Below are positions 1 to 9,900 of a stretch of DNA of 35,827 bases, in pieces (within the stretch, counting starts at the first letter, position 1; every line of letters begins with the position of its first letter). The notes below the pieces were generated by a model that made no database searches, was not told where the DNA came from, and saw only the letters and a list, made by a program, of their open reading frames with translations. The stretch is from Oehlia diaphana (taxonomy: Eukaryota > Glomeromycota > Glomeromycetes > Glomerales > Glomeraceae). The stretch is from positions 1-35,827 of the forward strand of contig QZLH01001274.1 in the NCBI GenBank assembly GCA_003833135.1, read 5' to 3'. The position numbers were made by a program, and so were the translations under genes.

Positions 1-1
1 T

Positions 2-184
2 AAGCTCAAATGGCTGGTTAGCTGGTACCATGGGAAACTTAATGGTGAGGTCGTATGGGCTGAAGAGGCTAAAATATTGGGTGCGCCAGAACTGGCAAAT
101 TTGCACTACTTTGAGTTAGCATTGGGATTAGGGTTCGGGATTAGGCTAGGATTAGGATATGGGATTAAGATAAGAATATATTAG
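2..184 (+). CDS. Possible 3' end of a coding region entering from the left (partial)
   Basis: One frame is open from base 2 to a TAG at 182-184, about 60 codons. The base composition is richer in G+C than almost anything else in the window, which favours a coding or transferred segment over intergenic DNA. The last third encodes a Gly/Leu/Ile-rich repeat (LGLGFGIRLGLGYGI) produced by a degenerate GGATTAG tract. I do not recognise the protein. No start is visible and the frame could be open by chance; the composition shift is the main argument. Confidence 0.35.
   Translation, partial: KLKWLVSWYHGKLNGEVVWAEEAKILGAPELANLHYFELALGLGFGIRLGLGYGIKIRIY
121..172. repeat. Degenerate GGATTAG / TTAGGG-like tandem tract
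   Basis: Several imperfect copies of GGGATTAG/GGATTAGG follow one another (TTGGGATTAGGGTTCGGGATTAGG and onward). The unit resembles the TTAGGG telomere repeat common in fungi but is irregular. It is either a short interstitial telomere-like remnant or a minisatellite inside a coding frame. Confidence 0.45.
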
Positions 185-597
185 TTATTAAAATTCACTT
201 TTTATTCATTTCATTAGGAAAAAAATTAGTCTAATTTTTCCACATATTTTTTACTCTTAATTGCTAACTAACAAAATTTATATTTTATTCAAATTTCATG
301 TAATGCGCAAAATTTTTAATTTTTATAATCATATGCACACCTCGCATTTTGTGCAGGTGCATAAAAAATAAAAACCATAATATTTTCTTTATAAAATGTA
401 TTTTTAAATTATAGTTCAGCGCTCAAACATCTGTATAGTATGTAATGAGATGAATCAGGCAAAAATTTATATTAAGATTTTTTTTTAAGTCATAAATATT
501 TGAATTAGCCTATGTACAAATGGCGGATTTCTTTCAAATTTTTCACAATGTAAGATTATTATCACGTGAATTAGACGGAAGTTGATGTAATAAAAAC
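185..597. other. AT-rich intergenic stretch
   Basis: No gene seen. It contains an ATTATCACGTGAATT E-box-like site near 556-571 about 140 bases before the first SLR pseudogene, similar in position to CACRTG sites before other genes here. Confidence 0.4.
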
Positions 598-650
598 CAA
601 TCTGCAAACTGCAGTAACTGCAGTATCACCATATAATTAAATAAATATTG
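598..650 (+). promoter_or_regulatory. SLR-family promoter block 1
   Basis: Contains AATCTGCAAACTGCAGTAACTG, then CAGTATCACC, then a TATA-like AAATAAATAT at 638-648, about 65 bases before the start codon at 712. The same order of elements recurs upstream of the other SLR copies. Confidence 0.5.
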
Positions 651-711
651 CTGCAAAAAAGTAACACAAATTATACTTTTCTTCTTTTCTTAATTCAGTC
701 ACTTCACTAAC

Positions 712-1716
712 ATGCAACTTTATTCGGAAAATGTTGACTTATCTGATACTAATATTACATTACATAAATTGTCTCAAAATGTTCACAAATTTGATAAAAT
801 AAAAATAAAAGTAATAGAACCTACAATTCAAAACATTCATGAAAATATTTTTGAAGAAGATATAGGTATTGTAATTGATAAATTAGTCAATATTTACTTC
901 AAGGAATTAAATGAAGGAAAAGAAAGAAAAGTAAGAAAGCAAAATATTATTAATAATTTCAATAAATTTCAATATAAATGTACAAGAGTTAGTTAACTGG
1001 CTTTTAAATAATCAAAATGATTCAAATTCTATTTATTTTGCTTGGATATTATGATTATCATAGAATTGAAATCAGTATTGACATTAAGAAATCATTTAAA
1101 TTATTTCAAAAAGCAGCAAGTTTAGAAAATAATGCAGCTCAGCTTGACCTTGCTAATATGTATATTGATGGAGAAGGCACTGATAAGAATTATAATAAAG
1201 CTTTTGAAATTTAGTAAATAAAGAATATTTATGTGGTATAAATTTGCTGGGTATTGTTATGTGAATGGAATGGAAACTGATATAAATATGCAAAAGCGAT
1301 TGAATTATATCAAAAGACAGCAAATTTAGGCAGTTGTTTAGCACAATATAATCTTGCTCATATATATAAGAGTGGAGATGGTGTTGCAATAGATTATAAT
1401 AAATAAAGCCTTTGAACTATTTAAAAAAACAGCTGAGAAAGAATATTCAGATGGGATAACTATGTTAGGGTATTGCTATAATAATGGAATTGGAACTGGT
1501 CTTAACAAGAAAAAAGCATTTGAATCATATCAAAAGTCTGCAAACTTAGATAATCATTATGCTCAATATAATCTTGCTTTAATGTATAAAATGGTGATGG
1601 AGTTGAAAAAAATGTTAAACAGACTATTTATTGGTATAAAGAATCGGCTAAACAAGGAAGTGCAATTGCTCTATCTAATTAAATTAGAAGAACTTATAGA
1701 AGAATACAGTTTCTAA
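712..1716 (+). pseudogene. Sel1-like repeat (SLR) protein, frameshifted copy
   Basis: The start (MQLYSENVDLSD) and the conserved N-terminal block match the intact copy at 6116, but the frame breaks repeatedly. It first shifts near 960-1000, just before the motif LNWLLNNQND. A deletion follows near 1210, in the second SLR unit. A single-base loss occurs near 1290, an AATAAATAAAG duplication near 1400, and a final shift near 1590. Homology nevertheless continues to the C terminus, where EELIEEYSF and a stop end at 1716. SLR units are 36-residue helix-turn-helix solenoid repeats that bind proteins. The copy clusters with those at 3743 and 6116 by the shared GITMLGYCYNNGIGT unit. Several independent breaks make a functional product unlikely. 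Confidence 0.85.
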
Positions 1717-2400
1717 GATTATATAACGTAGTTTATTTTTCACATTTTTTTTGTTTCTTCATACTTTTTTTAAATGTAAATTACTTGTATGGTGGACATG
1801 ATTCCTAATTCTTTGGGTAACTTTTCTTAAACTAAAACCTGCTTCAAATAATGTAATTGATTGCTTAACATGATGTTATTTATATGTTAGTTGAGTTATG
1901 AATAATTTATTTTATTATATAGTTGCCACTTACTAGCATTAGGAAATTTTCCTCAAAATAAAAAATATACTTCTATTTTATTGGATTAAACTGTTTAATA
2001 TATTTTTCATTTGATTATTTATAATAAGCTAGGAAACGGAAACTGTTGTAAGTCCGGAATGAAAAAAAAGTTATAAATAAACCTTTATCTGATGTAACAC
2101 AATTTTATTTTCATCTGATGTAGCACAAAATTTCAATGACGTGACACATGCGGACAACCGAATATCGTCACGTGATACTATTTGACATAGTCCTTCGAAA
2201 ATATATATAGTTCTTCGCTTCGCTTCAGACAATTATTATCAATCTAAAGAAAATTATATTAAACTTGATTCTAAAGGGTAGTTAAAAACTATATTATTCC
2301 AAGACTTCTAAAATTATTGCATAATAATTATTCTAATTTTATTAGTAAAACTGCCTGATTCTTGTATGGATTACAAATTAATCAATAAAATTGCCAGTTT
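1717..2400. other. Gene-free stretch
   Basis: No gene seen. Near 2085-2130 a direct repeat ATCTGATGTARCACAA occurs twice. The TCACGTGA/TATA repeat at 2163-2240 is listed separately. Confidence 0.4.
2163..2240. repeat. Dispersed ATCGTCACGTG...TATATAGT-CTTCG element, copy 1
   Basis: ATCGTCACGTG is followed about 45 bases later by ATATATATAGTTCTTCGCTT. A related arrangement occurs at 33552-33650. It looks like a core promoter (E-box plus TATA) but no gene follows, so it may be a transposon end or an orphan promoter. Confidence 0.45.
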
Positions 2401-2404
2401 TCAT

Positions 2405-2450
2405 AAAGCTAACCTTTGGTAAACTAGTAGTGCCATAATGTGATAGTTGT
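2405..2450 (+). promoter_or_regulatory. Relic of SLR-family promoter block
   Basis: CTTTGGTAAACTA at about 2414-2426, followed by AGTGCCATAATGTGATAG, matches the block before the SLR gene at 3743 (CTTTGGTAAACTA, ATGCAGTATCACTATGCGATAC). No SLR coding sequence follows. Confidence 0.4.
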
Positions 2451-2529
2451 ATGAAAAAAGGACTCATTCCATCCTTTATTAGGATGACTTATTAAACATT
2501 AATAACTTATTACATCAATTCTTTCAAAT

Positions 2530-3330
2530 TTAATTAAATGTTGAAAAAATGAATATAGAAATACAGCAGAACCTAGTAAAGGTGAGACCTTTTTCAAAAC
2601 AAAGTATCAAGAAAGAAATTTTAAAAGAATATAGGTAAATAGAGTACAACAAAAATACTTCCTACCGAATGGAGCAAAATTCTTTCATCAAACATTGAAT
2701 ATCAATTCAAACATGATAATGACATTGGATTTTACAAATCTAATATTCATAGAAATATTGAAACATATACAATTGTGGTACAACTGTTAATTAGTACCAA
2801 GAATAGTATTAATCTAATAATTACTATTAAACTCATAATTTCATAAGTTTCCATAGTACTAAAATCAATTTTAAACACCAAATGATGCAAAATGGCCTAT
2901 ATTATATGCTTTTGATTTCCTAATTTTTTGTATCACATTATCCAAGAGGTTTACCAGTATCAGTTTTCCAGTATCGACATGTCAAAAGTTTCAGATTTTA
3001 TCATTCTAAATAGTATGAAATGTGACTACTAATATTGGCTTCACCCAAGCAATTAACTAAAGCAAAATGTAATTATAATTTCTTAATACAAAATAATATT
3101 TTAATTTATGTAACATTTATAATGATCAAATATCAATTGTCAAATGTCACTCCTTTGTAATGTTGACATTAATTAGGAAAGATATCATCATACTTACTAG
3201 CTGTTCTCAAGCATAGATTGATGAGTTATCTTGATCAATTGTCTAAAAAAATATCCGTTAGTTTCAAAGAATTTTGGAGTGTTCCCATGTTGATGAACAT
3301 TGATGGAAAATGTCCAATCATCATTTCAAT
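2530..3330 (+). pseudogene. Possible Tc1/mariner-like transposase relic
   Basis: No continuous frame. One stretch near 2668-2740 reads TEWSKILSSNIEYQFKHD, which resembles the region before the second catalytic Asp of Tc1-type transposases. Another near 3212-3330 reads YLDQLSKKISVSFKEFW and then NIDGKCPII, which resembles the C-terminal tail. Both are weak visual matches, and the catalytic residues cannot be placed. Confidence 0.25.
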
Positions 3331-3555
3331 TTATTTTATTTAATATAACAAAAAATGGGGACCAGCAAGATTTTTTTCAATATAGACATTATCATTATTA
3401 TTTTACTTTTAATGTAAAAAATTAAGATAATAATAGAAAATATGATACAAAATGCATTGCTTTTTAACTTATTATCATTATCATAAAAGAAAATTCTGTT
3501 GCTTAATGTCAACCTATAAAAAAGGTATGCTCTTCCATTGATATTGATTGGACAT
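3308..3555. repeat. Inverted repeat AAAATGTCCAATCA, about 250 bp apart
   Basis: AAAATGTCCAATCA near 3308-3321 recurs as its reverse complement TGATTGGACATTTT near 3542-3555. This could bound a small MITE-like element, but no clear target-site duplication is seen. Confidence 0.4.
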
Positions 3556-3639
3556 TTTAGCACAATGACATCACTATTTAATCAAATTCCTTAATTGGTT
3601 ACACAAGAATTGATTTGTGTGTAACAGTTCTAAATTTGC

Positions 3640-3697
3640 TAAGGCTGATCTTTGGTAAACTAAAATGCAGTATCACTATGCGATACAAAATAAATAT
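3640..3697 (+). promoter_or_regulatory. SLR-family promoter block 2
   Basis: GCTGATCTTTGGTAAACTA, then GCAGTATCACTATGCGATAC, then TATA-like AAAATAAATA at 3687-3696. It lies 47 bases before the start chosen at 3743. The ATG at 3665 falls inside this block, upstream of the TATA-like site, which argues against it as a start. Confidence 0.5.
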
Positions 3698-3742
3698 GGG
3701 CGTGTGAAAAAAAATATTCATTTTCTTTCTCCCTTTATTACA

Positions 3743-4675
3743 ATGTCTAATAATATGCAACTTAATTCAGATGATGATCCCTTATCAAATAATAATAATT
3801 CACAATATAGATTTGCTCACATTATTCAAAATTTTAATAAAATGAATATAAAAGAAATAGAACCTACTATACAAAAAAACATTTATGGAAATGTTTTTGA
3901 GGAATATATAAGTTTTGTAATTAATGAATTATCTTACCTTTACTTTAAGGAATTAAATGAAGGAAAAGAAAGAAAAATAATAAAAAAATATGTTCTTGAT
4001 AATATAAATAGTTATAACATAAGTTTACAAGAAATCCATAATTGGCTTTTAAATAATCAAAATGATCCAAAATCTATTTATTTACTTGGATATTTTAATT
4101 ATCATGGAATTGGAATAAACAGTAATACGCAAAAAGCATCCAAACTATTTCAAATGGCAGCAGATTTAGAAAATGGTGCAGCCCAATTCATTCTCGCTAA
4201 TATGTACATTGATGGAAAAGGTGTCGATAAAAATTATGATAAAGCTTTTGAATTATCTAAAAAATTAGCAAAAAAGGGATACTTATGTGGTATAAATTTG
4301 TTAGGATATTGTTATATTGATGGAATTGAAACTGATATAAATATACAAAGAGGAATTGAATTATATCAAAAGACAGCAGATTTGGGCAATTGCATAGCAC
4401 AATATAATCTTGCCTATATGTATAAAGATGGAGATGGTGTTGCAATAGATTATAATAAGGCATTTGAACTTTTCAAAAAATCAGCTGAAAAAGAATATTC
4501 AAATGGGATAACCATGTTAGGGTATTGTTATAATAATGGAATTGGAACCGATACTAACAAGCAGAAAGCATTTGAATCATATCAAAAGGCTGCAAATTTA
4601 GGAAATTATTATGCTCAATATAGTCTTGCTGTAATGTATGAAAATGGAGACAAAGTTGAAAAAAATGGCTGTTAG
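3743..4675 (+). CDS. Sel1-like repeat protein, C-terminally truncated
   Basis: About 310 residues from ATG 3743 (MSNNMQLNSDDD). The frame is also open back to an ATG at 3665, but that lies in the promoter block shared with the paralogues. The conserved N-terminal block (NIKEIEPTIQKNIYGNVFEE, then HNWLLNNQND) is followed by SLR units beginning at LLGYFNYHGIG, FILANMYIDGKG, NLLGYCYIDGIE, YNLAYMYKDGDG and TMLGYCYNNGIG. The last unit stops after MYENGDKVEKNGC, where paralogues continue with AIYWYKKSAKQGH and about 20 more residues. Downstream sequence shows no homology to the missing part, so the end was lost by rearrangement rather than by a simple stop. Predicted role: cytosolic scaffold solenoid; no kinase domain, signal peptide or membrane segment. 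It may still be expressed. Confidence 0.75.
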   Translation: MSNNMQLNSDDDPLSNNNNSQYRFAHIIQNFNKMNIKEIEPTIQKNIYGNVFEEYISFVINELSYLYFKELNEGKERKIIKKYVLDNINSYNISLQEIHNWLLNNQNDPKSIYLLGYFNYHGIGINSNTQKASKLFQMAADLENGAAQFILANMYIDGKGVDKNYDKAFELSKKLAKKGYLCGINLLGYCYIDGIETDINIQRGIELYQKTADLGNCIAQYNLAYMYKDGDGVAIDYNKAFELFKKSAEKEYSNGITMLGYCYNNGIGTDTNKQKAFESYQKAANLGNYYAQYSLAVMYENGDKVEKNGC

Positions 4676-6027
4676 TAAACATATAAAATATTTTTACAAT
4701 AAAAAATGTTTCACTTTAGTGGATTGCGATGACATGTAATAATTTTCATTTGACAAAAAAATATTGTGAAAGTTAAGGATAGGAATATCATGCTTCATAT
4801 ATATAAGAATAAATAAACTATATAGAATTCCTCTATTATTATATTAATGAGTAATTTTACAAATTTTACCTATAAAATTTATGTGATATTTAAGCTAAAT
4901 ATGTCAAAAATATTAGACTATGTAATTACAAATTATTCATATCGGCTGATCAGAAAAGTCTCCCCATAATTTATATGCTAATGACAATAAGTAACCCATC
5001 AGCTATATAATGAACCCATCAACTAAGCTTAAAATTAATTGGCTTGATTTTTCCAATCAGCCGATATGTTCGATATTCAAAGAATTAATATTCAAAGATA
5101 TTAAACATTTTATTCAAATGTATTTCAGATATTTTGAAATCACTTTTAAAAACATCAAAATTATTTTTAAAAAACTAATATTTTACTAGTCAACTACAGT
5201 AATTTACAATACTATCTTATTTATGAATTAAATCACTTTTTTAAAAATATCGTATGCTTATTGTTGTCTTTTCAAGTACGTGGATTTATAATTTTCTTTC
5301 CTACTTACTAGTACCAGTTACGAAATTTTAATTTATTACCAATATTTTCTTGATCACTCTACAATTCTCAATGTAATCTTTAAATAATTACATTTTTTGT
5401 CACCATCACTTATTGAATTTCCAATTGTGAATTAGGTAGATTCATCACTACTAAATATTCGCTATTCATCACGTTCGTTATATTATATTATCTAAACAGA
5501 GTTAATAAATGAATAATATTAGTACGCATAAGATAATTATTGATTGTATTAGAAAATGGATTATGAATTGATTTTTCAGCTGATAAAAATATAAACACTC
5601 TGTTAGTCATGTCACAATTACTTTTTTTGTTATCTTCTAACATATTACAGAGATGAAATTATAATTATAAGACAATTTACTTGACTATGCCGAAGAATAC
5701 CGGTCCAGAATTTGCTTTTTCATAGACCAGTAAATCGAGACTTTTGGGAAGTTTATTTACCAAATTAAAAGTACAGATCCTCGAATAGGACTTATGTGGG
5801 AAGTAGAAAGTTTTATTTTTATTTTTTGTTTTTATTTATCAGAGTGAACAAAGTTACAGAAAATTTGGGAAGTGGAAGAGTAAAAAAAATACATCATAAA
5901 AGTTATTACAAAAATAAAATCATGTGATATGAGATAATCACATGATTTACGCAGTAGTTATTTACGTCAACACTTCGTAATTGTTTACGTAAATCCTCTA
6001 GCACAAAATTGCTGCGCAAGCACAAAA
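4676..6027. other. Gene-free stretch between SLR copies
   Basis: Apart from the 123-bp element at 4942-5064 I see no gene. ATCACATGATTTACG near 5937-5951 lies about 170 bases before the next start and resembles CACATGAT sites upstream of other genes in the window. Confidence 0.4.
4940..5066. mobile_element. Short MITE with TA target duplication
   Basis: TCGGCTGATCAGAAAA at 4942 and TTTTTCCAATCAGCCGA ending at 5064 are inverted repeats with few mismatches. They are flanked on both sides by TA (4940-4941, 5065-5066). Size 123 bp and TA flanks fit a non-autonomous Tc1/mariner-type (Stowaway-like) element. It has no coding capacity. Confidence 0.65.
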
Positions 6028-6058
6028 GCCGATCTGCGTGATGCAGAATTATAAATAC
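6028..6058 (+). promoter_or_regulatory. SLR-family promoter block 3
   Basis: GCCGATCTGCGTGATGCAG followed by TATAAATA at 6050-6057, 59 bases before the ATG at 6116. The TACTACYGTATA element is missing here, so this is the shortest version of the block. Confidence 0.5.
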
Positions 6059-6115
6059 GGCATATTGAAAAAAAAAATAGTTTTCTTTCCCTTGTTTTAA
6101 ATTACTTCATTTAAT

Positions 6116-7120
6116 ATGCAATTTAATTCAGACAACATTAACTTATCTAATAAAAATAATGTATTGCATGAACTTTCTAAAATTATTCAAAATTTTGATA
6201 GAATGAATATAAAAGAAATTGAACCTACAACGCAAAAAAACATTCATGAAAATATTTTTGAAGAAGATTTAAATATTGTAATTGATGAATTATTACATAT
6301 TTATTTTAAGGAATTAAATGAAGGAATAGAAAAAAAAGTAAGAAAGCAGAATATTATTGATTATATCAATAATCATAAGATAAATTTACAAGAAATTATT
6401 AACTGGCTTTTAAATAACCAAAATGATTCAAATTCTATCTGCTTACTTGGATATTTTAATTATCATGGAATTGAAGTTGATGTTAATAAACAAAGAGCAT
6501 TAGAATTATTTCAAAAAGCAACAAATTTAGGAAATATTATAGCTGAACTTAATCTCATTAATATGTATATTGATGGAAAAGGTGTTAGCAATGATTATGA
6601 TAAAGCTTTTGAATTGTCTAAAAAATTAGCAAATACAGGATATCCATGTGGAATAAATCTGCTAGGGTATTGTTATTACAATGGAATTGGAACTGTTGCA
6701 AACACGCCAAAAGGAGTTGAATTTTATCAAAAGACAGCAGATTTAGGCAATTGTTTAGCAGAATACAATCTTGCTCATATATACAAAGATGGAAAAGGGA
6801 TTGAACAAGATCATGATAAAGCTTTTGAGCTTTTTAAAAAATCAGCTGAAAAAGATTATTCTGATGGGATAACTATGTTAGGGTATTGTTATAGTAATGA
6901 GATTGGAACTGTCGTTAATAAGCAAAAAGCATTTGAATCATATAAAAAGGCAGCAGCTTTGGAAAATCATTATGCACAAACTTATCTTGCTTTGATGTAT
7001 GAAAATGGAGATGGAATTGAAAAAAACATAAAACAGGCAATTTATTGGTATAAAAAATCTGCTAAACAAGGACACGATTTTGCTCAATTTAAAGTAGGAG
7101 AACTTTCATCAAAGGAATGA
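6116..7120 (+). CDS. Sel1-like repeat protein
   Basis: 334 residues, uninterrupted. Residues about 1-100 form the conserved block (QNFDRMNIKEIEPTTQKNIHE, FEEDLNIVIDELLHIYFKEL, then INWLLNNQNDSNS). In related Glomeromycotina proteins this block usually sits between a kinase-like domain and the SLR units; here no kinase precedes it. Six SLR units follow: LLGYFNYHGIE, LNLINMYIDGKG, NLLGYCYYNGIG, YNLAHIYKDGKG, TMLGYCYSNEIG and TYLALMYENGDG, with the usual terminal motif AIYWYKKSAKQGH. SLR solenoids act as adaptors, for example in ER quality control and signalling; the partner here is unknown. No signal peptide or transmembrane segment. This is the best-preserved member of the 712/3743/6116 subgroup and the reference for reading its broken sisters. 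Confidence 0.9.
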   Translation: MQFNSDNINLSNKNNVLHELSKIIQNFDRMNIKEIEPTTQKNIHENIFEEDLNIVIDELLHIYFKELNEGIEKKVRKQNIIDYINNHKINLQEIINWLLNNQNDSNSICLLGYFNYHGIEVDVNKQRALELFQKATNLGNIIAELNLINMYIDGKGVSNDYDKAFELSKKLANTGYPCGINLLGYCYYNGIGTVANTPKGVEFYQKTADLGNCLAEYNLAHIYKDGKGIEQDHDKAFELFKKSAEKDYSDGITMLGYCYSNEIGTVVNKQKAFESYKKAAALENHYAQTYLALMYENGDGIEKNIKQAIYWYKKSAKQGHDFAQFKVGELSSKE

Positions 7121-7337
7121 TTTTTTGTTTTTACATATTTTAAATAACTTATTTTATTTTAGTTATTGCAACATAGAAATTTTTTTTAAAAAATAGAATA
7201 ATTCTCAAATTTTATCTGACTACAACAAGAAGTAACTCTGTAATTTTCCTTCTGTCCATAATTATTTTAACTTTGTATACGGGAGTTAACATTAATTTCT
7301 AAATTGATCAACAATAAATAAAAATGCGATAACACAA

Positions 7338-7705
7338 ATCTGCTACACAAAGTCTATCACCGGAATAAATACATTGTGAAAAATTTCCCTTATCGTTATT
7401 ATTAAATTACTTTATAATACAACATTAATTCAGACATATACCGATGATCTATTTAATATTAATAATTCATTATATGGTAGGATAGGACTTTGTTATGAAA
7501 AAGGATTGATACTGATGATATTGAAAAAGGATTGATACTGATGATAATGATCAAAAGTATTCGAGTTCAAAAGCAGAAAATTCATTATGCTCAATATATT
7601 CTTTATTTAATTTATGAAAGGGAATAGAATTGAAAAGATATGAAATCAAGTTTATTGATATAGAATTTGAGATTTGTTACTCAAGCTAAAAGAACTTTAT
7701 AGAGT
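7338..7705 (+). pseudogene. Internally deleted SLR gene relic
   Basis: A decayed promoter block (AATCTGCTACACAAAGTCTATCAC, then AATAAATA) at about 7338-7373 is followed by sequence matching an SLR start (ACATTAATTCAGACATATACC) without a usable ATG. It then jumps directly to the last SLR units (GLCYEKG, HYAQYILYLIYERG). Most of the middle of the gene is missing. A 26-bp segment (AAAAAGGATTGATACTGATG plus six bases) is duplicated in tandem at about 7497-7548. Confidence 0.7.
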
Positions 7706-7879
7706 GAATTACATATGTTTAATTTAAAGCTTTAAATAGATGGAAGTTTTTAGGGATCGGACGCAGTAATTCAACAAGCATTCAGCTGTTAATATGTTCG
7801 AAATGACGTAAAGGCCTTTCTCAAGTATTCCCCTTTCGGTTACACCTCAATTTACTTATTAGCAAGCCGATTGTTTGAA

Positions 7880-8350
7880 ACTTTCACTAGATGGTACACA
7901 AAAGAACGCATTAGATAAAGAACCAGCTGCATCTACAGGTAAATCGTCCGGTAAAAAGGAACCAGTCGATAAGGATATTTCCTTATGTTACAAAAAGAAT
8001 AAATTAAGGATTGTCTACTACCGATTCTGAAAGTGAAATTTTGCAGTCTGAATACACCTCCGAATTGTACACTGGCTCAATTATTTTTCTCGATCAATAT
8101 AACAATATTGTTACCGGTGAATACCATCCTAGTAAGACAATGCAAAAAGTTCTTCGCTACTTTAGAAAGCATTAATAAAACAGTATGAGCATTATAGAAC
8201 ATTGAAATTTGCGGAGTTACTGATAACTGATGAAATAAGGACGAAGCTTCCCAAAGATGTTTTAGAAGAAGCTCTTTGAGAGAACTGAAGAAGCTCAAAA
8301 GGTTTATGGTCTCATCGTGAATGCAGGTAGTTTTGACGTTGTTAATGAAT
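7880..8350 (+). pseudogene. Decayed coding sequence of unknown family
   Basis: Base composition is clearly less AT-rich than the surroundings and long frame fragments remain. One includes ASTGKSSGKKEPVDKDISLC, another GSIIFLDQYNNIVTGEYHPS followed by KVLRYFRKH. Others are FAELLITDEIRTKLPKDVLE and AQKVYGLIVNAGSFDVVNE. They are separated by stops and shifts. The fragments read in the + direction and look like one former gene. I do not recognise the family; a transposon-borne gene is possible. Confidence 0.5.
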
Positions 8351-8737
8351 GATCGATTACATATTATTTTACATTTTATATGCCTCTACTAAGTCCTCAT
8401 TGAATACAATAATTTTTGTGTATTTACTATATCAAAGGTTATTAACCGGTCAAAATCTATTAATAGTAGCCGACACTGCCGGACTATGAGATATAGAAGT
8501 AATTGTATGTAACTTGTTTACTTAGCACAATTTAAATTATAACAAAAAAAAAGAAAAAGTTTTCTTATACAGTAAATTAAAAATTATTAAATCGATATAT
8601 TTGATTAAAGAATATTCACACGAATACATTTTAAATAATTGTTTATTTGTATTTAAATTAATATATGTAATGACGTAAGAAACTACTAATTATATGTATA
8701 ATAATAATTGAATAAAAAATTGAGTTTGATAAGTAGA
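8351..8737. other. AT-rich spacer downstream of convergent units
   Basis: Lies between the decayed + strand sequence and the 3' end of the minus-strand SLR gene. Nothing recognised. Confidence 0.4.
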
Positions 8738-9709
8738 TTATTTATTTAAAAGTAAGTCCAAATGTTTTTTAGCGAATTCGTGTCCTTGTTTAGCGGATTT
8801 TTTATACCAATAAATTGCTTTGGCTATATCTTTCTTAATTTCTTTTCCCTTTTCGTATATCAATGCAAGATTATATTGAGCATAATCATTTCCCAAATTT
8901 GCTGCTTCTTCATATAGTTCGAATGCTTTTTGCTTGTTGATCTTAGTTCCACACCCAACGTCATAACAACATCCTAAACTATTTATTCCATTTGCATTTC
9001 CCAAATCTGCTGCTTTTTGATATAACTCAAATGCTCTTTCCTTATTAACGTTAGTCCCAAGCCCATTTTCATAACACCATGCTAGATTATTTATTCCATT
9101 TGTATTTCCTAATTCCGCTGCTTTTTGATATGATTCAAATGCTTTATGTTCATTAATATCAACTCCGATTCCAAAATCGTAACAATATCCTAACCTATTC
9201 ATTGCATTTGGATTGCCTTTTTCTGCCAATTTTTTCGACATTTCAAAAGCTTTATCATAATTTTTTTCTTCATTTCCACTTATATACATATCAGAAAGGT
9301 CTAATTGAGCTACAATATTTTCTAATTCTGCTGCAACTTGATATAATTCAAACGCTTTTTGCTTATTATTATTTGTTTCAATTCCATGAAAATTAAAATA
9401 TCCAAGCAAATAAATGGAATTTGAACAAAATTGATGATTTAAAAGCCAATTATAGATTTCTTGTAAAATCATTCCATGATTAGCAATATAATCAAAAAGA
9501 TGTTGCTTTCTTACATTATCATCATATCCTTTATTTAAATCATCAAAATTAATATTAACCAATTCGTCTATCATAATACTTAAATCCTCTTCAAATATAC
9601 TTTTATTAATATTTTGAGTCGTTGGTATTATTTCTTTCATATCTAATTTATCAAAATTCTGAATTATTTGAGTTAATACTTTATGTGATGAATTATAAAT
9701 GTTTGACAT
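8738..9709 (-). CDS. Sel1-like repeat protein (inverted copy)
   Basis: 323 residues, uninterrupted, and the only SLR copy here on the minus strand. Residues about 1-96 are the conserved N-terminal block (MSNIYNSSHKVLTQIIQNFD, then EIIPTTQNINKSIFEEDLSI, then LQEIYNWLLNHQ). Six SLR units of about 36 residues follow: 98-133 LLGYFNFHGIE, 134-169 LDLSDMYISGN (shortened loop, GNEEKNYD), 170-205 NRLGYCYDFGIG, 206-241 NNLAWCYENGLG, 242-277 NSLGCCYDVGCG and 278-313 YNLALIYEKGKE. It ends AIYWYKKSAKQGHEFAKKHL. With the copies at 12218, 13801 and 19391 it forms a second subgroup marked by a GI/GMN(S/N)LG unit. Predicted cytosolic protein-binding solenoid. Confidence 0.9.
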   Translation of the reverse strand: MSNIYNSSHKVLTQIIQNFDKLDMKEIIPTTQNINKSIFEEDLSIMIDELVNINFDDLNKGYDDNVRKQHLFDYIANHGMILQEIYNWLLNHQFCSNSIYLLGYFNFHGIETNNNKQKAFELYQVAAELENIVAQLDLSDMYISGNEEKNYDKAFEMSKKLAEKGNPNAMNRLGYCYDFGIGVDINEHKAFESYQKAAELGNTNGINNLAWCYENGLGTNVNKERAFELYQKAADLGNANGINSLGCCYDVGCGTKINKQKAFELYEEAANLGNDYAQYNLALIYEKGKEIKKDIAKAIYWYKKSAKQGHEFAKKHLDLLLNK

Positions 9710-9799
9710 ATTATCTGAATTATTAGCAAAAATTCAATTTAATGTTATTTGACAACAAAAAAATAAAAAATTTCACTGCAGGGGAAATTTAATGCTTGC

Positions 9800-9895
9800 T
9801 CCTTTATATTGAAATATTATTATGGTAGTACCGTAATAGAATTATTAAACAAATTAACTGTTGCGCTACCGTAAACCGTAGATCAATTTTCTACG
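9800..9895 (-). promoter_or_regulatory. SLR-family promoter block 4 (minus strand)
   Basis: Read on the minus strand: TTGATCTACGG, then AACAGTTAATTTG, then TACGGTACTACCATA (about 9821-9835), then AATATAAAGG (9801-9810) as TATA candidate, about 92 bases before the ATG. Same element order as the + strand copies, so promoter and gene were inverted together. Confidence 0.5.
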
Positions 9896-9900
9896 CAACC

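Noticed and set aside
3336..3563. 75-residue minus-strand frame MLKCPININGRAYLFYRL
   Set aside because: Lies within the inverted-repeat interval, hydrophobic AT-driven composition, no upstream signals.
3665..3742. Upstream ATG for the SLR gene at 3743
   Set aside because: It lies inside the duplicated promoter block, before the TATA-like site; paralogues start at the position equivalent to 3743 or nearby.
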